NCBI RefSeq assembly: GCF_022844465.1
Contig: NZ_JALHLP010000004.1
Span: forward strand, 67,735-131,734
From: Bradyrhizobium sp.
GTDB taxonomy: Bacteria; Pseudomonadota; Alphaproteobacteria; Rhizobiales; Xanthobacteraceae
Direction of reading: 5' to 3'
DNA length: 64,000 nt
Below, piece after piece: positions 43,818-52,152 of this stretch (its first letter is position 1; the number at the start of each line of letters is the position of its first letter). Position numbers and translations under genes: made by a program. Below the pieces are notes generated by a model, which saw only the letters and a program-made list of their open reading frames with translations, searched no databases and was not told where the DNA came from.

Positions 43818-45002
43818 ATGTCTGGTCTGGAAGATTTTCGCCGTGAAACCCGCGGCTGGCTGGAGGCAAACTGTCCGCCGGAGATGCGGCGGCCGATGAC
43901 CTCGGAGGGCGACACGTTCTGGGGCGGTCGCAACGCCAAATTTTCTTCCGAACCGCAGCGCGTCTGGTTCGAGCGGATGCGTGACAAGGGCTGGACCGTG
44001 CCGGACTGGCCGCGGGAGTATGGCGGCGGCGGGCTTGACGCTGCCGAGCACAAGGTTCTGCGCGAGGAGATGGCGGCGATGGGCGCCCGCTCGCCGCTGT
44101 CGAGCTTCGGCATCTGGATGCTTGGCCCGGCGCTGCTGAAGTACGGCACCGAGGCGCAGAAGAAGGAGCATCTGCCGAAGATCGCCGCGGGCCTGATCCG
44201 CTGGTGCCAGGGCTATTCCGAGCCGAACGCCGGATCCGACCTCGCCTCGCTGCAGACCCGCGCCGACAGCGACGGCGACGACTACGTCATCAACGGCCAG
44301 AAGATCTGGACGTCGTATGCCAATTACGCCGACTGGATATTCTGCCTGGTGCGCACCGATCCGGCGGCGAAAAAGCATGACGGCATCAGCTTCATCCTGT
44401 TCGACATGGCCTCGAAGGGGGTGTCGACCAAGCCGATACTGCTGATCTCGGGCTATTCGCCGTTCTGCGAAACCTTCTTCGACAATGTTCGGGTGCCGAA
44501 ATCGCACGTGGTCGGCGCCGTCAACCGCGGCTGGGATGTGGCGAAGTATCTGCTGCAGCATGAGCGGGCGATGATATCGGGCATGGGCGAGCGCGGCGTC
44601 GGCCGGCCGCTCGGCCAGGTCGCCGCCGATTCGGTCGGCGCCGACGCGCAGGGGCGGCTGGAAGATTCGATGCTGCGCAGCCAGATATCGACCTTCGAAA
44701 TCGACGAGGCGGCGTTGTCGGCTGCCGCCGAACGCGCGGTCGATCTCGCCAAGGCCGGCCAGTCGCATCCCGCGTTCTCTTCGGCGATGAAGTATTACGG
44801 CACCGAGCTCAACAAGCGCCGCCACGAGATCCTGATGTCGGCGGGCGGCGCCGATGCGCTGGAATGGGAAAGCGAACGGTCGAAGGGCGGTGCGCGGGCG
44901 CGCGCCTGGCTGCGCACCAAGGCCAACTCGATCGAGGGCGGCACCAGCGAGGTGATGCTCGGCATCGTCGCCAAGCGCATCCTCGATCTGCCGGGGGCTT
45001 AG
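43818..45002 (+). CDS. Acyl-CoA dehydrogenase, catalytic-type subunit
   Basis: 394-residue dehydrogenase. ATG 43818 has ggaaa upstream. GYSEPNAGSDLASLQTRA is the FAD/substrate motif, INGQKIWTS and [14 protein letters not shown] follow. ANSIEGGTSEVMLGIVAKRIL near the C-terminus supplies the standard catalytic Glu (EGGTSE). A large insert (about 255-290) precedes the last domain. It stands before a second, shorter acyl-CoA dehydrogenase gene, like the alpha2beta2 pairs of sterol side-chain degradation, where one chain is catalytic. Confidence 0.9.
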   Translation: MSGLEDFRRETRGWLEANCPPEMRRPMTSEGDTFWGGRNAKFSSEPQRVWFERMRDKGWTVPDWPREYGGGGLDAAEHKVLREEMAAMGARSPLSSFGIWMLGPALLKYGTEAQKKEHLPKIAAGLIRWCQGYSEPNAGSDLASLQTRADSDGDDYVINGQKIWTSYANYADWIFCLVRTDPAAKKHDGISFILFDMASKGVSTKPILLISGYSPFCETFFDNVRVPKSHVVGAVNRGWDVAKYLLQHERAMISGMGERGVGRPLGQVAADSVGADAQGRLEDSMLRSQISTFEIDEAALSAAAERAVDLAKAGQSHPAFSSAMKYYGTELNKRRHEILMSAGGADALEWESERSKGGARARAWLRTKANSIEGGTSEVMLGIVAKRILDLPGA

Positions 45003-45013
45003 GTTATTTGCTC

Positions 45014-45114
45014 CGTCATTCCGGGGCACGCGAAGCGTGAACTGCGGTGCGCAATTGCGCACCTGAGAATCTCGAGGTTCCGGGTTCGACGCTTCGCGCC
45101 GCCCCGGAACGACG
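45014..45114. repeat. Dispersed palindromic repeat, family A
   Basis: Begins cgtcattccggggcacgcga and ends gccgccccggaacgacg; gtgcgcaattgcgcac forms an internal perfect palindrome. It interrupts the space between two paired dehydrogenase genes and leaves 37 bases before the second start. Confidence 0.8.
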
Positions 45115-45151
45115 CTCCAAATCACGCGTAACTCCTTAACGGAACCCTCAA

Positions 45152-46291
45152 ATGGCCCTCGTCCTGACTGAAGAACAAACCATGCTGCGCGACAGCGCGC
45201 GCGGGCTGATCAGCGACAAGGCGCCGGTGTCGCACCTGCGCCAGCTGCGCGACAGCCAGGACGCCGCGGGGTTCTCCCGCGACCTCTGGAAGGCGTTTGC
45301 CGAACTGGGATTTTCCGGGCTGCTGGTGCCGGAGAAGTTCGGCGGCAGCGGGCTCGGCTGCGTCGAGGCCGGCGTGGTGATGGAGGAAATCGGCCGCACC
45401 TTGATGCCGTCGCCGTTTCTTTCGACCGCGGTGCTGGCGGCTTCCGCGCTCTCGCGCGGCGGCAGCGAGGCGCAGAAATCGGCGCATCTGCCCAAGATCT
45501 CGGATGGGTCGCTGCTGGCGGCGTTCGCGATCGACGAGGGCGCCAAGCACCGGCCGCTGCAGATCAAATTGCAGGCGGTGCGCTCCGGCAACGGTTTCAG
45601 GCTGAACGGCGCCAAGGCCTTCGTGGTCGACGGCCACACTGCCGAGCTCCTGATCGTCGCCGCCCGCACCGGGGGCGCGGCGGGCGAGCGCGAGGGATTG
45701 ACGCTGTTCCTGGTCGATCCCAGGTCCAAGGGGATCGCCATCGAGCGCACCGCGATGGTCGATTCCCACAACGCCGCCAGAATCGAATTCGCCAATGCCG
45801 AGGTCGACGCCGACAGCGTGCTCGGCGAGGTCGATCAGGGCGCAGCGTTGCTGGAGGGCGTGCTCAACATCGGCCGTGGCGCGGTCGCCTCCGAAATGGT
45901 CGGCCTGAGCGAGGAAGTGTTCGGACGCACCGTCGCCTACCTGAAGGAGCGCAAGCAGTTCGGCAAGTTGATCGGCGAGTTCCAGGCGCTGCAGCACCGC
46001 GCCGCGCAGCTCTACATCGACATCGAGATCACCCGCGCGGCCGTGCTGAAGGCGTTGCAGACCCTCGACCGCGATTTCGAGCATGCGGAATCCGCGGTCG
46101 CGGTCGCCAAGGCGCGCGCCGGCTCAACGGCGACGCTGGCGGTTCAGGAAGGCGTGCAGATGCACGGCGGCATGGGAATGACCGACCAGTTCGACATCGG
46201 CTTCTTCATGAAGCGGGCGCGGGTCTGCCAGGAATTGTTCGGCGATACGAATTACCACGCCGATCAATTGGCGCGGATGAAGAGTTATTGA
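45152..46291 (+). CDS. Acyl-CoA dehydrogenase-like partner subunit
   Basis: 379-residue acyl-CoA dehydrogenase homologue. FAIDEGAKHRPLQ replaces the usual TEPxxGSD motif, ERKQFGKLIGEFQ and MHGGMGMTDQFDIG are present. The C-terminal IxEGT catalytic segment is missing: ELFGDTNYHADQLARM stands there. These losses fit the non-catalytic or FAD-sharing chain of a heterotetramer with the product of the preceding gene. An ordinary homotetrameric enzyme with another base cannot be ruled out. Start ATG 45152 has cggaac upstream. Confidence 0.86.
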   Translation: MALVLTEEQTMLRDSARGLISDKAPVSHLRQLRDSQDAAGFSRDLWKAFAELGFSGLLVPEKFGGSGLGCVEAGVVMEEIGRTLMPSPFLSTAVLAASALSRGGSEAQKSAHLPKISDGSLLAAFAIDEGAKHRPLQIKLQAVRSGNGFRLNGAKAFVVDGHTAELLIVAARTGGAAGEREGLTLFLVDPRSKGIAIERTAMVDSHNAARIEFANAEVDADSVLGEVDQGAALLEGVLNIGRGAVASEMVGLSEEVFGRTVAYLKERKQFGKLIGEFQALQHRAAQLYIDIEITRAAVLKALQTLDRDFEHAESAVAVAKARAGSTATLAVQEGVQMHGGMGMTDQFDIGFFMKRARVCQELFGDTNYHADQLARMKSY

Positions 46292-46325
46292 GGTTGAAGC
46301 GGCGAACGCCGTCCCACACACCACT

Positions 46326-46428
46326 GTCATCGCCCGGCTCGACCGGGCGACCCAGTATTCCAGAGACGGCAGTATTTGAGCCGATGAGCCGCGGCGTACT
46401 GGATCGCCCGCCTTCGCGGGCGATGACA
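46326..46428. repeat. Dispersed palindromic repeat, family C
   Basis: Starts gtcatcgcccggctcgaccgg and ends cgcccgccttcgcgggcgatgaca, so ctggatcgcccgc / gcgggcgatgac and cgcccgg arms can pair. Located between convergent stops (46291 and 46449). Also found at 58305-58380. Confidence 0.78.
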
Positions 46429-46448
46429 TTTGCGGCAGTTGATAGAAA

Positions 46449-47489
46449 CTACCTGATCGGCGGCGCATACTGGATGCCGCCATTGCTCCAGAGCGAATTC
46501 AGCCCGCGCGGGATCTTCAGCTTCGATCCTTCGCCGACATTGCGGTCATAGATCTCGCCATAATTGCCGACATGGCGGATGATGCGGGCGGCCCAGTCCT
46601 TGCTCAGCCCGAGGTCTTCACCATAGGCGCCCTCGGTGCCGACCAGGCGCATCACGTCCGGCTTCTTCGACTTCAGCGCCTCGTCGATGTTCTTCGAGGT
46701 GATGCCGAGTTCCTCGGCGTTGATCATCGCATACAGCGTCCACTTCACGATCATCATCCAGTCGTCGTCGCGCTGCCGCACCACGGGTGCGAGTGGCTCC
46801 TTCGAGATGACGTCGGGCAGAATGACCTGGTCGTTCGGCTGGGTGAGGTTCAAGCGAAGCGCGTAGAGCTGGGAAACGTCGGCGGTGAAGGTATCGCACT
46901 TGCCGGACTCATAGGCCTTGAGCACTTCTTCCAGCCTGGGAAACTTCACCTCCGTATATTTCATGTTGTTGGCGCGGAAGTAGTCGGCGAGGTTGAGCAG
47001 CGTCGTTGTCCCCTCCTGTACGCAAACCTTGCTGTTGTTGAGGTCCAGCGCGGAGTCGATGTTGCGCGAGCGCGGCAGCATGAAGCCCTGGCCGTCATAA
47101 TAGGCGACCGCCGGGAAATAGAGACTGTAATTGGTTTCGCGCGACATGCTCCACGTCGAGTTGCGCGAGAGGATGTCGACCTTGCGGCTCTGCAGTTCCT
47201 TGAAGCGCTCGTTGGCGTCGAGCGCCATGAATTTCGCCTTCTTGGGATCATCGAAGATGGCGGCGGCCACCGCGCGGCAGAAATCGACGTCGAAGCCGGT
47301 CCAGTCACCCTTGGCGTCGGGAATAGAGAAACCCGGCAGCCCCTTGTTGACGCCGCACAGCACGTCGCCGCGGCGGATCGTCCGCTTCAGGGTCTTGGTG
47401 TCGTAACGCTCATAGGTGATGGCGGCGGCCGCGACCGCGGTTGCGACCGCCAGCCCGATCAGGAGGCCGCCTCGAAATGTCCGTAGCAT
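46449..47489 (-). CDS. Amino-acid ABC transporter substrate-binding protein (AapJ-like)
   Basis: 346-residue binding protein of the SBP_bac_3 family, with an N-terminal signal or anchor (about 5-25). RRGDVLCGVNKGLPGFSIPDAKG followed by GDWTGFDVDFCRAVAAAIF matches the AapJ general amino-acid group. It also shows RKVDILSRNSTWSMSRE and SKVCVQEGTTTLLNLADYF. The two conserved Cys pairs of that group are visible. No permease or ATPase is nearby, so it is an orphan in this window. Converges on the dehydrogenase gene pair. Confidence 0.88.
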   Translation of the reverse strand: MLRTFRGGLLIGLAVATAVAAAAITYERYDTKTLKRTIRRGDVLCGVNKGLPGFSIPDAKGDWTGFDVDFCRAVAAAIFDDPKKAKFMALDANERFKELQSRKVDILSRNSTWSMSRETNYSLYFPAVAYYDGQGFMLPRSRNIDSALDLNNSKVCVQEGTTTLLNLADYFRANNMKYTEVKFPRLEEVLKAYESGKCDTFTADVSQLYALRLNLTQPNDQVILPDVISKEPLAPVVRQRDDDWMMIVKWTLYAMINAEELGITSKNIDEALKSKKPDVMRLVGTEGAYGEDLGLSKDWAARIIRHVGNYGEIYDRNVGEGSKLKIPRGLNSLWSNGGIQYAPPIR

Positions 47490-47545
47490 TTTTTGTCACT
47501 CATTGATTTCAGGGAAAAAGATCGGCTGGGGTAGCCGCGTCGCAA

Positions 47546-48145
47546 TTACAACTCAGGCTTCTGCCGGATAATCACCTTGGTGCCAACCGGGACGCGCTCA
47601 TAGAGATCGGCGACGTCGGAATTGACCAGCCGGAAGCAGCCTGAAGAAACCGCGGTGCCGATGGTATCTGGCCGGTTGGTGCCGTGGATGCGATAGATCG
47701 TGGTGCCGAGATACATCGCGCGCGCGCCAAGCGGATTGCCGGGACCTCCGGCCATGAAGCGCGGCAGGTAAGGCTGGCGCGCGATCATCTCCGGCGGCGG
47801 CGTCCAGTCCGGCCATTCGGCCTTGCGTGTTATGGTCACCAGGCCCTGCCACTGGAACCCTTCGCGGCCGACGCCGATACCGTAGCGCAACGCGCGGCCG
47901 TTGCCCTGGACCAGATAGAGATGGCGCTCGGCCGTGACGACGATGATGGTGCCTGGCGCCTCGCTGGTGCGATAGAACACCGCCGTCTTCTTGAACTGCG
48001 GATCAAGTTCGACGGACTCGTCGGGCATCAAACCAGGTTGGTCGCCGACATCGGGCTGCCGGCTCTGCGCCTGGCCTTGCGCGGCCGCGAGGATCAGGCC
48101 GCCCACCGCGATCAATGTCCAGATCAGGTGCCGAAACTTTGTCAT
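47546..48145 (-). CDS. L,D-transpeptidase (YkuD domain)
   Basis: 199-residue exported protein; signal 1-27 ends near GQAQS. The YkuD domain runs from about 65 to 197 and has the catalytic motif HGTN (His154) ... SSGCFRL (Cys170). It makes 3-3 peptidoglycan cross-links or attaches proteins to peptidoglycan in the periplasm; alphaproteobacteria have many such paralogues. The gene stands alone between two minus-strand genes with its own spacing (56 and 155 bases). Confidence 0.9.
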   Translation of the reverse strand: MTKFRHLIWTLIAVGGLILAAAQGQAQSRQPDVGDQPGLMPDESVELDPQFKKTAVFYRTSEAPGTIIVVTAERHLYLVQGNGRALRYGIGVGREGFQWQGLVTITRKAEWPDWTPPPEMIARQPYLPRFMAGGPGNPLGARAMYLGTTIYRIHGTNRPDTIGTAVSSGCFRLVNSDVADLYERVPVGTKVIIRQKPEL

Positions 48146-48300
48146 CGTCGAGGTCTCCTTGTTGGCGCCTTGGCCAAATCATTGCAGCCATCAAATCTCA
48201 GCGCCAGCGTGATGGCAAGATGAGGGCGCCGTGGGCCGTCATATCGCTGGAATATTTTCTGTTTTGCTTCTCCCCGCCAGACTCAGGGGTGCGACGCGGC

Positions 48301-48432
48301 CTATTTCGGCGCGATCCACAGCCGCAAACCAAAGGAAATCAGGGCTACCGCGCTCACGCCGCCCAGCCAAAGCGCGGCGAACCACAATAGACGCCGTATC
48401 AGCGGCGGCGGATCTGGCTTGATCCCGGTCAA
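48301..48432 (-). CDS. DUF2474 / CydX-like small subunit of bd oxidase (43 aa)
   Basis: 43-residue single-helix membrane protein. It starts at TTG 48432, overlapping the CioB stop by four bases (TTGA); no ATG or GTG exists in frame. IRRLLWFAALWLGGVSAVAL and GLRLWIAPK match the DUF2474 pattern: a conserved N-terminal Arg pair, then Trp, then one membrane helix. Such peptides stabilise bd-type oxidases (CydX/CioZ). Too short for most automatic callers. Confidence 0.85.
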   Translation of the reverse strand: MTGIKPDPPPLIRRLLWFAALWLGGVSAVALISFGLRLWIAPK

Positions 48433-49436
48433 TGATACCCGCTTTCGCGGTTGACCTTGCCGCGGAACACCCAATAGGCCCAGCCGGTATAGCCAAGGAT
48501 GGCCGGTATCAGCACGGCGACGCCGAACAGCATGAAGAGCTGGCTGTTTGCGGGCGAGGCCGCCTGCCAGATCGTGACGCTCTGCGGCACGATGTAGGGA
48601 TACATGCTGATGCCGAGGCCGGCATAGGACAGCGCAAACAACGCCAGCGTCAGCAGGAACGGCTGGTAGTCGTATTTCCTGGCGAGGCTTCGCAGCAACA
48701 ACACGGTGACTGCGGCCACCGCAACCGGTACCGGCGCGGTCAGGATAATGTTGGGCCAGGCGAACCAGCGTTCCGTGTACTGAACACTGAGGAATGGCGT
48801 TGCAATGCTGACGGCGCCGATGGCCGCAAGCATCGCGAACAGCAGGATCCAGCTTAAATGATAGGCGCGGTCGCGCAACGCGCCTTCGGTCTTCATGACC
48901 AGCCACGTCGTACCGAGCAGCGAATAGCCGATCACGAGCGCCAGTCCGGTCAGAATGCTGAACGGCGTCAGCCAGTCCCACCAGCCACCGGCATATTGTC
49001 GCCCCTCGACATGCACCCCTTGCAGGACGGCGCCGAGCGCGATCGCCTGCGCCAGCGTCGCCACCAGCGAGCCACCGGCAAAGGCAATATCCCAGAGATT
49101 GCGCTCGCGCTGCGTTCGCCAGCGGAACTCGAAGGCGACGCCGCGGAACACCAGGCCGAGCAGCATCACGATCATCGGCGTATAGAGCGCCGGCATCAAT
49201 ATCGCGTAGGCCAAGGGGAATGCGGCCATCAGGCCGCCGCCGCCGAGCACCAGCCAGGTTTCGTTGCCGTCCCAGACCGGAGCGACGCTGTTCATGATCA
49301 CGTCGCGATCGTGCTTCTCCGGAAAGAACGGAAACAGAATGCCGAGGCCGAGGTCGAAGCCGTCCATCACGACATAGACGAACACCGCAAACGCGATGAT
49401 GAAGGCCCAGACGGTCGGCAGGTCGATGGCCGTCAC
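48429..49436 (-). CDS. cioB: Cytochrome bd-type quinol oxidase subunit II (CioB/CydB)
   Basis: 335-residue membrane subunit with about eight to nine helices. VYVVMDGFDLGLGILFPF at the N-terminus, APVWDGNETWLVLGGGGLMAAFP and GYTGWAYWVFRG at the C-terminus are subunit II hallmarks. It starts within the CioA stop (ATGA). It pairs with CioA in a cyanide-insensitive quinol oxidase used at low oxygen or under reactive sulfur/NO stress. Confidence 0.93.
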   Translation of the reverse strand: MTAIDLPTVWAFIIAFAVFVYVVMDGFDLGLGILFPFFPEKHDRDVIMNSVAPVWDGNETWLVLGGGGLMAAFPLAYAILMPALYTPMIVMLLGLVFRGVAFEFRWRTQRERNLWDIAFAGGSLVATLAQAIALGAVLQGVHVEGRQYAGGWWDWLTPFSILTGLALVIGYSLLGTTWLVMKTEGALRDRAYHLSWILLFAMLAAIGAVSIATPFLSVQYTERWFAWPNIILTAPVPVAVAAVTVLLLRSLARKYDYQPFLLTLALFALSYAGLGISMYPYIVPQSVTIWQAASPANSQLFMLFGVAVLIPAILGYTGWAYWVFRGKVNRESGYH

Positions 49437-50851
49437 CGAACGGCTCCAGCGGCTGCCGCACCCGCGGCGGGCGTGATGCCGGCGGCGTGCGCGGGAAGAT
49501 CGCTGCGCGGCCCCTCTTCGCCATGATGCGGCGGCTGCGCCATCAGGCGCAGCAGATAGACCACGCCGGCCGTGAACACGATGAAATAAACGATAATGAA
49601 CGCGATCAGCGAGGAGGCGACCGCGGGCGTCGCCAGCGGCGAAGCGGATTCGGCCGTCCGCAGCAATCCATAGACAGTGAACGGTTGGCGCCCTACCTCG
49701 GTGGTGATCCAGCCTGCAAGCACCGCGATGAAGCCCGCCGGGCCCATCGCGATCGCAGACAAGTGCAGCAGCCTTGATTCGTAGAGCGCGCCACGAAGGC
49801 GCATCAACAGGCTCAGCAGGCCGAGCGCCACCATCAAGAAGCCGAGGCCGACCATGACGCGAAACGACCAGAACGCGATGGCGACCGGCGGCCAGTTCTC
49901 GCGCGGCACGGTGTCGAGGCCCGCCATCGGTGCGTCAAGCGAGTGCTTGAGGATCAGCGAACCCAGCTTCGGCACTTCGACCGCATAGTCGACCTTGCCG
50001 GCGGCCTGGTTGGGCAGGCCGAAAAGGATCAACGGTGCGCCTTGCCCGTGACTCTGGAAGTGCCCCTCCATCGCCATGATTTTCACCGGTTGGTGTTTCA
50101 ACGTGTTGAGCCCGTGCTGGTCGCCGGCAAAGATCTGGATCGGCGCCACCAGCGTCGCCATCCACATCGCCATGGAAAACATCACGCGCGCGCCGGCGAG
50201 ATGACGGTCGCGCAGAAGATGAAAGGCGCCGACCGCGCCGACCACCAGCGCCGTGGTCAGATACGCCGCGAGCACCATGTGCACAAGGCGATACGGAAAC
50301 GACGGGTTGAAGATGACCTTGAACCAGTCGACGGCAACGAATTGTCCTTCGGCATTGACGGCGTAGCCGGCCGGCGTCTGCATCCAGGAATTGGCGGAGA
50401 GAATCCAGAATGCCGAAATCAGCGTGCCGATGGCGACCATCAGCGTCGCCATGAAATGCAGCTTCGGACCGACGCGCTTGAGGCCGAACAGCATCACGCC
50501 GAGGAAGCCCGCCTCGAGAAAGAATGCGGTCAAGACTTCATAGGCCATCAAGGGGCCGATCACCGGGCCTGTCTTGTCGGAGAACACCGACCAGTTGGTG
50601 CCGAACTGGTAGGACATGACGATGCCCGATACCACGCCCATCCCGAACGCGACCGCAAAGATCTTCAGCCAGTAATTGAACAGATTGATGAAGACCTCGC
50701 GCCCGGTCCAAAGCCACATCGCTTCCAGCACCGCCAGATAGCTGGCAAGTCCGATCGAGAACGCCGGGAATATGATGTGGAATGACATCGTGAACGCGAA
50801 CTGCGCCCGGGCCAATACGACTGCATCCCAGCCTTCGAACATCGGCGACAC
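49433..50851 (-). CDS. cioA: Cytochrome bd-type quinol oxidase subunit I (CioA/CydA)
   Basis: 472-residue subunit that binds hemes b558, b595 and d. RAQFAFTMSFHIIFPAFSIG places the His25 heme ligand, YEVLTAFFLEAGF gives Glu105 and Glu113, His191 lies in YRLVHMVLAAYL, and GDQHG follows in the quinol loop. The Q-loop is short, which marks the Cio group rather than E. coli CydA. AGWITTEVGRQP is the conserved C-terminal segment. First gene of cioA-cioB-DUF2474; electron donor ubiquinol. Confidence 0.93.
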   Translation of the reverse strand: MSPMFEGWDAVVLARAQFAFTMSFHIIFPAFSIGLASYLAVLEAMWLWTGREVFINLFNYWLKIFAVAFGMGVVSGIVMSYQFGTNWSVFSDKTGPVIGPLMAYEVLTAFFLEAGFLGVMLFGLKRVGPKLHFMATLMVAIGTLISAFWILSANSWMQTPAGYAVNAEGQFVAVDWFKVIFNPSFPYRLVHMVLAAYLTTALVVGAVGAFHLLRDRHLAGARVMFSMAMWMATLVAPIQIFAGDQHGLNTLKHQPVKIMAMEGHFQSHGQGAPLILFGLPNQAAGKVDYAVEVPKLGSLILKHSLDAPMAGLDTVPRENWPPVAIAFWSFRVMVGLGFLMVALGLLSLLMRLRGALYESRLLHLSAIAMGPAGFIAVLAGWITTEVGRQPFTVYGLLRTAESASPLATPAVASSLIAFIIVYFIVFTAGVVYLLRLMAQPPHHGEEGPRSDLPAHAAGITPAAGAAAAGAVR

Positions 50852-51269
50852 CCGTCACTGGTTCCATCGGGGCAATCCTCTTTGCCCGCAGCGGACGCGC
50901 AAGTTACCACGCCAAAACGACGAAGGTATCGTCTTGTTGCAGCGGCCGCCGACGAAGCCTGCGGCCAACGCAGAACGACCCGGCGGGGGGCATCCCGGCC
51001 GGGTCGTTTGGAGGTAAACTCAAGAGGTGAGCAGTTCAGGTCGAATTCTTGATCATAAGAACCGGATCAACGAGGATTGGTTCCGCCTTGGTTGGCGATC
51101 GCAATCCTCCGTCGAACTTTTGCTGCGGCGTCGAGAAAAAGTATAGGAACCATGTCTTTCCGGATGATGTCGCCGATTGTTTCATTTGTTTCTCGGGAGG
51201 TAATCCCGAGTGATGGGATTGCCACATTTTCCCCGCCTGGAATCTCCGTAAGATATTGATATAATTCGG
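50852..51269. other. 418-base gap between cioA and the ECF sigma gene
   Basis: The left part must hold the cioA promoter on the minus strand. Two inverted repeats stand out: aacgacccggc / gccgggtcgtt (50974-51008) and ctcggga-ggtaa-tcccgag (51192-51210). Short frames of 60 to 63 codons on both strands have no family signature or ribosome binding site and are not called. The right half is clearly poorer in GC than its surroundings. Confidence 0.6.
50974..51008. terminator. Strong 11-bp hairpin, possible transcript end
   Basis: aacgacccggc and gccgggtcgtt form a perfect 11-bp stem with a 13-base loop (ggggggcatcccg, itself able to add pairs). On the plus strand it is followed by ttgg, with no clear T run on either strand. 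It lies past the ECF sigma gene on the minus strand, about 260 bases after its stop. Confidence 0.5.
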
Positions 51270-51881
51270 TTATGCCGCGATGCTGTCCACGCCGGCGACC
51301 TTGAGCAGGTGCGCCAATTGCTTGCGGGCATAGAACATCCGCGTCTTCACCGTGCTCTGGGGAATGCCGATGATCTCGCCGGCTTCCTCCACCGATTTCT
51401 CATGGTAGTAGACGAGATTGATGATCTCGCGATGCGCCGGTGACAATTTGGCGACACAGGCGCGCAGTATCGCGCGGGTGTTGCTGCGGTCGAGCGAAGC
51501 CTCCGGCGTGTCGGCGTCGTCGGCGATCTCAAGCACGTCCTCCTGGTCGAGGTCCTCGTGCTTGCGCGTGCGCAGGGCAGTCAGCGCCTTGAACCGGGCG
51601 ATCGAGAGCAGCCAGGTGGACACCTGGGAGCGGCCTTCGAACTGACTGGCGGTACGCCAGATGTCGAGAAACACCTGGCTCACGAGATCCTCCGCCATCG
51701 TGGTGTCACGCACCATGCGCAGCACGAAGCGGTAGGCGCGGACGTTATGCCGCGAATAGAGAACATGCATCGCCGTGCGGTCGCCTTTTGCGATGCGCTC
51801 AAGCAGCATCTCATCCGAGATCGCGCGGGCAGCGGCGATCGTCTCGCGGGCTGCGGCGTTGATGGCGATGACGTTCGGCAT
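51270..51881 (-). CDS. RNA polymerase ECF-type sigma factor
   Basis: 203-residue sigma factor. ATG 51881 is chosen: GGGGAG lies eight bases upstream. The longer frame adds twelve residues without such a site. Sigma2 region: AMHVLYSRHNVRAYRFVLRMV and AEDLVSQVFLDIWRTA. Sigma4 region: LSPAHREIINLVYYHEKSVEEAGEIIGIP with QSTVKTRMFYARKQLAHLL. No anti-sigma factor gene lies next to it in the window, which is unusual for an ECF factor. It follows the two-component operon on the same strand, 271 bases away. Confidence 0.9.
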   Translation of the reverse strand: MPNVIAINAAARETIAAARAISDEMLLERIAKGDRTAMHVLYSRHNVRAYRFVLRMVRDTTMAEDLVSQVFLDIWRTASQFEGRSQVSTWLLSIARFKALTALRTRKHEDLDQEDVLEIADDADTPEASLDRSNTRAILRACVAKLSPAHREIINLVYYHEKSVEEAGEIIGIPQSTVKTRMFYARKQLAHLLKVAGVDSIAA

Positions 51882-52152
51882 GACAGGCTCCCCAATCGCC
51901 GCCGGGCGGCGTTCCATTGGGAGGATTGTTAGTCAGCCCGCGTTTCCGGATGTCTGCACGATCCGGACAAAATGGTTTCGTGCCGGGGTGAATTGTTTCG
52001 TCGCGGGGGCGGCGAAGAAACAATCGGGGCGGAAATGCCAGTAATTTCAAGCCACGGAAAATCGGCGGGACGGCGCTGCCGCCGCCGAGCTCCCTGGCCG
52101 GAGGCGCCGCACGCCCTCAGCGTTGCGGGCCTGACCCGAGCAGCGGCCTGGC

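Noticed and set aside
51036..51259. Two 60 to 63-codon frames between cioA and the sigma gene
   Set aside because: No ribosome binding site, no recognisable domain, overlapping on both strands; kept as unannotated gap.
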